A stretch of DNA of 64,000 nucleotides from Brachyspira sp949287565 (GTDB taxonomy: Bacteria > Spirochaetota > Brachyspiria > Brachyspirales > Brachyspiraceae). The stretch lies in the NCBI RefSeq assembly GCF_036997615.1, contig NZ_JAWLQA010000002.1; one strand, written 5' to 3'. Position 1 is the first letter of the stretch; each line of letters begins with the position of its first letter. Position numbers and translations under genes: made by a program. This document shows, piece by piece, positions 62,337 to 64,000 of the stretch. The notes under the pieces are model-generated. The model ran no database searches. It was not told the origin of the DNA and was given only the letters and a program-made list of their open reading frames with translations.

Positions 62337-64000
62337 TTATTCTGTTGTTGCATCTGGTGCTGCTGCATTATCAGTAGTATCATTAGCTGTTGCATCACCT
62401 GAGGCTGTATCGTCAGTTACTGTAGTATCATCAGTAGTAGTTGTACCATCTGTAACTGTATCGCCTGTTGTATCTTCAGTAGTTGTATCATCTGTAATTG
62501 CGGTATCATCAGTTGCAGTAGTATCATCTGTTACTGTAGTGTCTTCTGTAGCAGTTGTATCATCTGTTACTGTAGTATCATCAGTTACAGTTGTATCTTC
62601 TACAGGTTCTGGTTCAGGAGGAGGCGGAGGTAATTTAAGATTATCAATATCCTCAACTCTTATATTTAAATCCATTCTTCTAATTACTGTTTTTGCAATC
62701 TCTGCTTCTACAGGCTCTCCTAAAGAATCAAGTAAAGTTATTTCAGGATCTTCATTTCTGTACTGTTTCATTTCCAGTACATATCCTTCAGCATCTCTTG
62801 CCACAGTAGTTTTATTTCTTCCGTCATTTTCTATATCTATAGTAACTCCGTCAGCTCTCACTTCATTGACAGTTGATCTTCCGTCAGTGTAGTTTTTTGT
62901 AGTTGAAGTGCTTCCGTCTGCTTCTGTTGTTGTAGTTTCTGTATTTCCTTGTATATCTTTCACTACTACTATGCTTGAGCCATTAGGTTTAATAGTTGTA
63001 GTTATACTGCTGGAATCTGCTGCCACTACTTCTGTTACAGTACTTGAATCTCTATTAAGAGTAGTAGTTTCTCTTGATCCGTCCTGTCTTATTACTCTTT
63101 TTATAGTAGTACCATCAGGCATTTTTATTTCACTTATAGTATCTTCGGCTACTGTATCAGTTATCACTGTGCCGTCTACCTTTTTAGTTACTACTGTAAA
63201 TGAACCGTCTTCATTATATGTTTTTGTTATAATACTTCCATCATCAGATTTAACATTATATGAGAATGTACCGGCTCCAGCTCCTGTTGAATTCCTTTCT
63301 TCAACTCTACCATCTGGATAAACAACTTTTAAATTGCTTATTCCGTTTGTATCCACTGTTGTAGTTCCTATACTTCCGTCTATATAATTTGCAACTACTA
63401 CATAGCTTCCGTCAGGATTTTCTGTTTTTACTATAACAGCTCCGTCAACTCTCTTTGTTTCAGTTGTTATGTTTCCAGAATTATCCTCAGTTCGTTTTAC
63501 CTCTGTACCGTCCAAACTTCTTGTGTAGAAGAATGCTCCATTATTATCTTTGTAATTTGTTGTAATAGAGCCATCAGATCTTTCCACTACAAATGCTTTA
63601 TTACTGTCTAAAGTTTTTCTATTTATGAATGAACCGTCAGGATATAAAGTATATTCAAATGTATCTCCGGCAGAATTTTTTGTATTTATAGATTTTGAAT
63701 TATCCGCCATATATGTTTCTAATCTTTTATCTCCGTTTTCAAATACAGTTTCTATTTCTCTTTTTCCATAAGGATATATAGTATCTGAAACTTCATAATT
63801 ATTAGAGTACATCTTTGTTTTTTCTATTTTTCCATTTTCATAAACTATTCTTACACCATTAGGATATATAGTTTCTCTTTCATAATCAAAATTAGGGAAT
63901 ATATTTTCTGTAGTTATACTTCCGTCATTATTTGTATTTACCCTATGATTATTAGTGAAAGGCATAAATTTTATTGATGTATCATTGCTTCTTATAAGAG
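62337..64000 (-). CDS. Repetitive protein with Thr/Asp-rich C-terminal tail (5' end beyond window)
   Basis: At least 550 residues; the frame is open to the window edge, so the ATG at 63965 need not be the start. Most of it is short beta-hairpin-like units of about 10-20 residues, with recurring DGS, NPDGS and YPNG (YPDG) motifs. Then comes a segment ending in LPPPPPEPEPVED and a tail of about 90 residues of TDDTTVTDDTTATEDT-like repeats. No signal peptide can be judged as the start is missing. It recalls secreted or surface repeat proteins; I do not recognise the family. Confidence 0.7.
   Translation of the reverse strand, partial: LIRSNDTSIKFMPFTNNHRVNTNNDGSITTENIFPNFDYERETIYPNGVRIVYENGKIEKTKMYSNNYEVSDTIYPYGKREIETVFENGDKRLETYMADNSKSINTKNSAGDTFEYTLYPDGSFINRKTLDSNKAFVVERSDGSITTNYKDNNGAFFYTRSLDGTEVKRTEDNSGNITTETKRVDGAVIVKTENPDGSYVVVANYIDGSIGTTTVDTNGISNLKVVYPDGRVEERNSTGAGAGTFSYNVKSDDGSIITKTYNEDGSFTVVTKKVDGTVITDTVAEDTISEIKMPDGTTIKRVIRQDGSRETTTLNRDSSTVTEVVAADSSSITTTIKPNGSSIVVVKDIQGNTETTTTEADGSTSTTKNYTDGRSTVNEVRADGVTIDIENDGRNKTTVARDAEGYVLEMKQYRNEDPEITLLDSLGEPVEAEIAKTVIRRMDLNIRVEDIDNLKLPPPPPEPEPVEDTTVTDDTTVTDDTTATEDTTVTDDTTATDDTAITDDTTTEDTTGDTVTDGTTTTDDTTVTDDTASGDATANDTTDNAAAPDATTE

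Noticed and set aside
62539..63321. Two plus-strand open frames (117 and 137 codons) opposite the repetitive protein
   Set aside because: Mirror frames of a Thr/Asp/Ser-rich gene produce long stop-free Val/Ser runs; no start signals.

Overview
The window comes from a very AT-rich spirochaete and reads as Brachyspira. Pointers are two adjacent FlaA-type flagellar sheath genes, a Brachyspira-like variable surface protein candidate, many small predicted outer-membrane barrels and lipoproteins, and intergenic regions crowded with short GC-richer dispersed repeats. The genus is inferred from gene content and style, not from a database search.

Layout. 1-4.2 kb: 3' part of rpoC, then a TDT-family transporter. 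4.7-8.4 kb (minus): histidine genes hisZ, hisG (short form) and hisD, with a degenerate tandem copy of the hisZ 3' end and a 44-codon small ORF between hisG and hisZ. 8.5-12.9 kb: a short RNase R, a repeat block, two tandem membrane-anchored DUF2726-like proteins and an RsuA/RluB-type pseudouridine synthase. 13-16.7 kb: flaA pair with a consensus promoter and terminator, then a small membrane protein, a coiled-coil membrane protein, mazG and a glutathione peroxidase. 17.6-21.6 kb (minus): TetR regulator and a heterodimeric ABC exporter. 21.7-23.4 kb (minus): TPR protein, YbaN and outer-membrane protein, two of them frameshifted; an intact paralogous set lies at 55.6-59.3 kb. 24-25 kb (minus): leucine dehydrogenase.

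25.3-32.8 kb holds the most interesting system: a streptolysin-S-like TOMM (thiazole/oxazole-modified microcin) cluster. It encodes a SagB-type dehydrogenase, a SagC-type E1-like cyclodehydratase partner with an N-terminal leader-binding region and two CxxC pairs, a SagD-type YcaO ending in PHPLP, a SagE-type CPBP protease and a second degenerate CPBP-like membrane protein. A 44-codon precursor follows, with a PGG site and a Cys/Ser/Thr core, and then an ABC ATPase and one ABC-2 permease. The precursor is too short for ordinary ORF calling. I infer a modified, exported cytolysin or bacteriocin, and it is a candidate contributor to Brachyspira haemolysis.

33-44.4 kb: lipoproteins, a PadR regulator with two membrane proteins carrying HAAS-like N-termini, outer-membrane barrels, TPR proteins, and a LolD/MacB-like ABC ATPase and permease with a LolA-like protein and a barrel. 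44.5-48.7 kb: potABCD behind a ~210-nt structured leader that could be a riboswitch. 48.8-55.4 kb: 5'-nucleotidase lipoprotein, deoB, nagB (3' end altered by a 17-bp tandem duplication), a HAD phosphatase and glyA with a histone-H1-like Lys-rich N-terminal extension. 55.6-59.3 kb: intact paralogues of the decayed 21.7-23.4 kb set, plus a surface protein and a YgbA-like protein. 59.4-64 kb: Gfo/Idh oxidoreductase, fhs, and a repetitive protein with a Thr/Asp-rich tail that runs off the window.

Dispersed repeats separate many operons and even genes within the TOMM and LolD-like operons. One class has ~22-bp terminal inverted repeats like a MITE. Another carries a perfect hairpin with a compensatory base change between copies. 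I found no tRNA, rRNA, CRISPR array or transposase gene.
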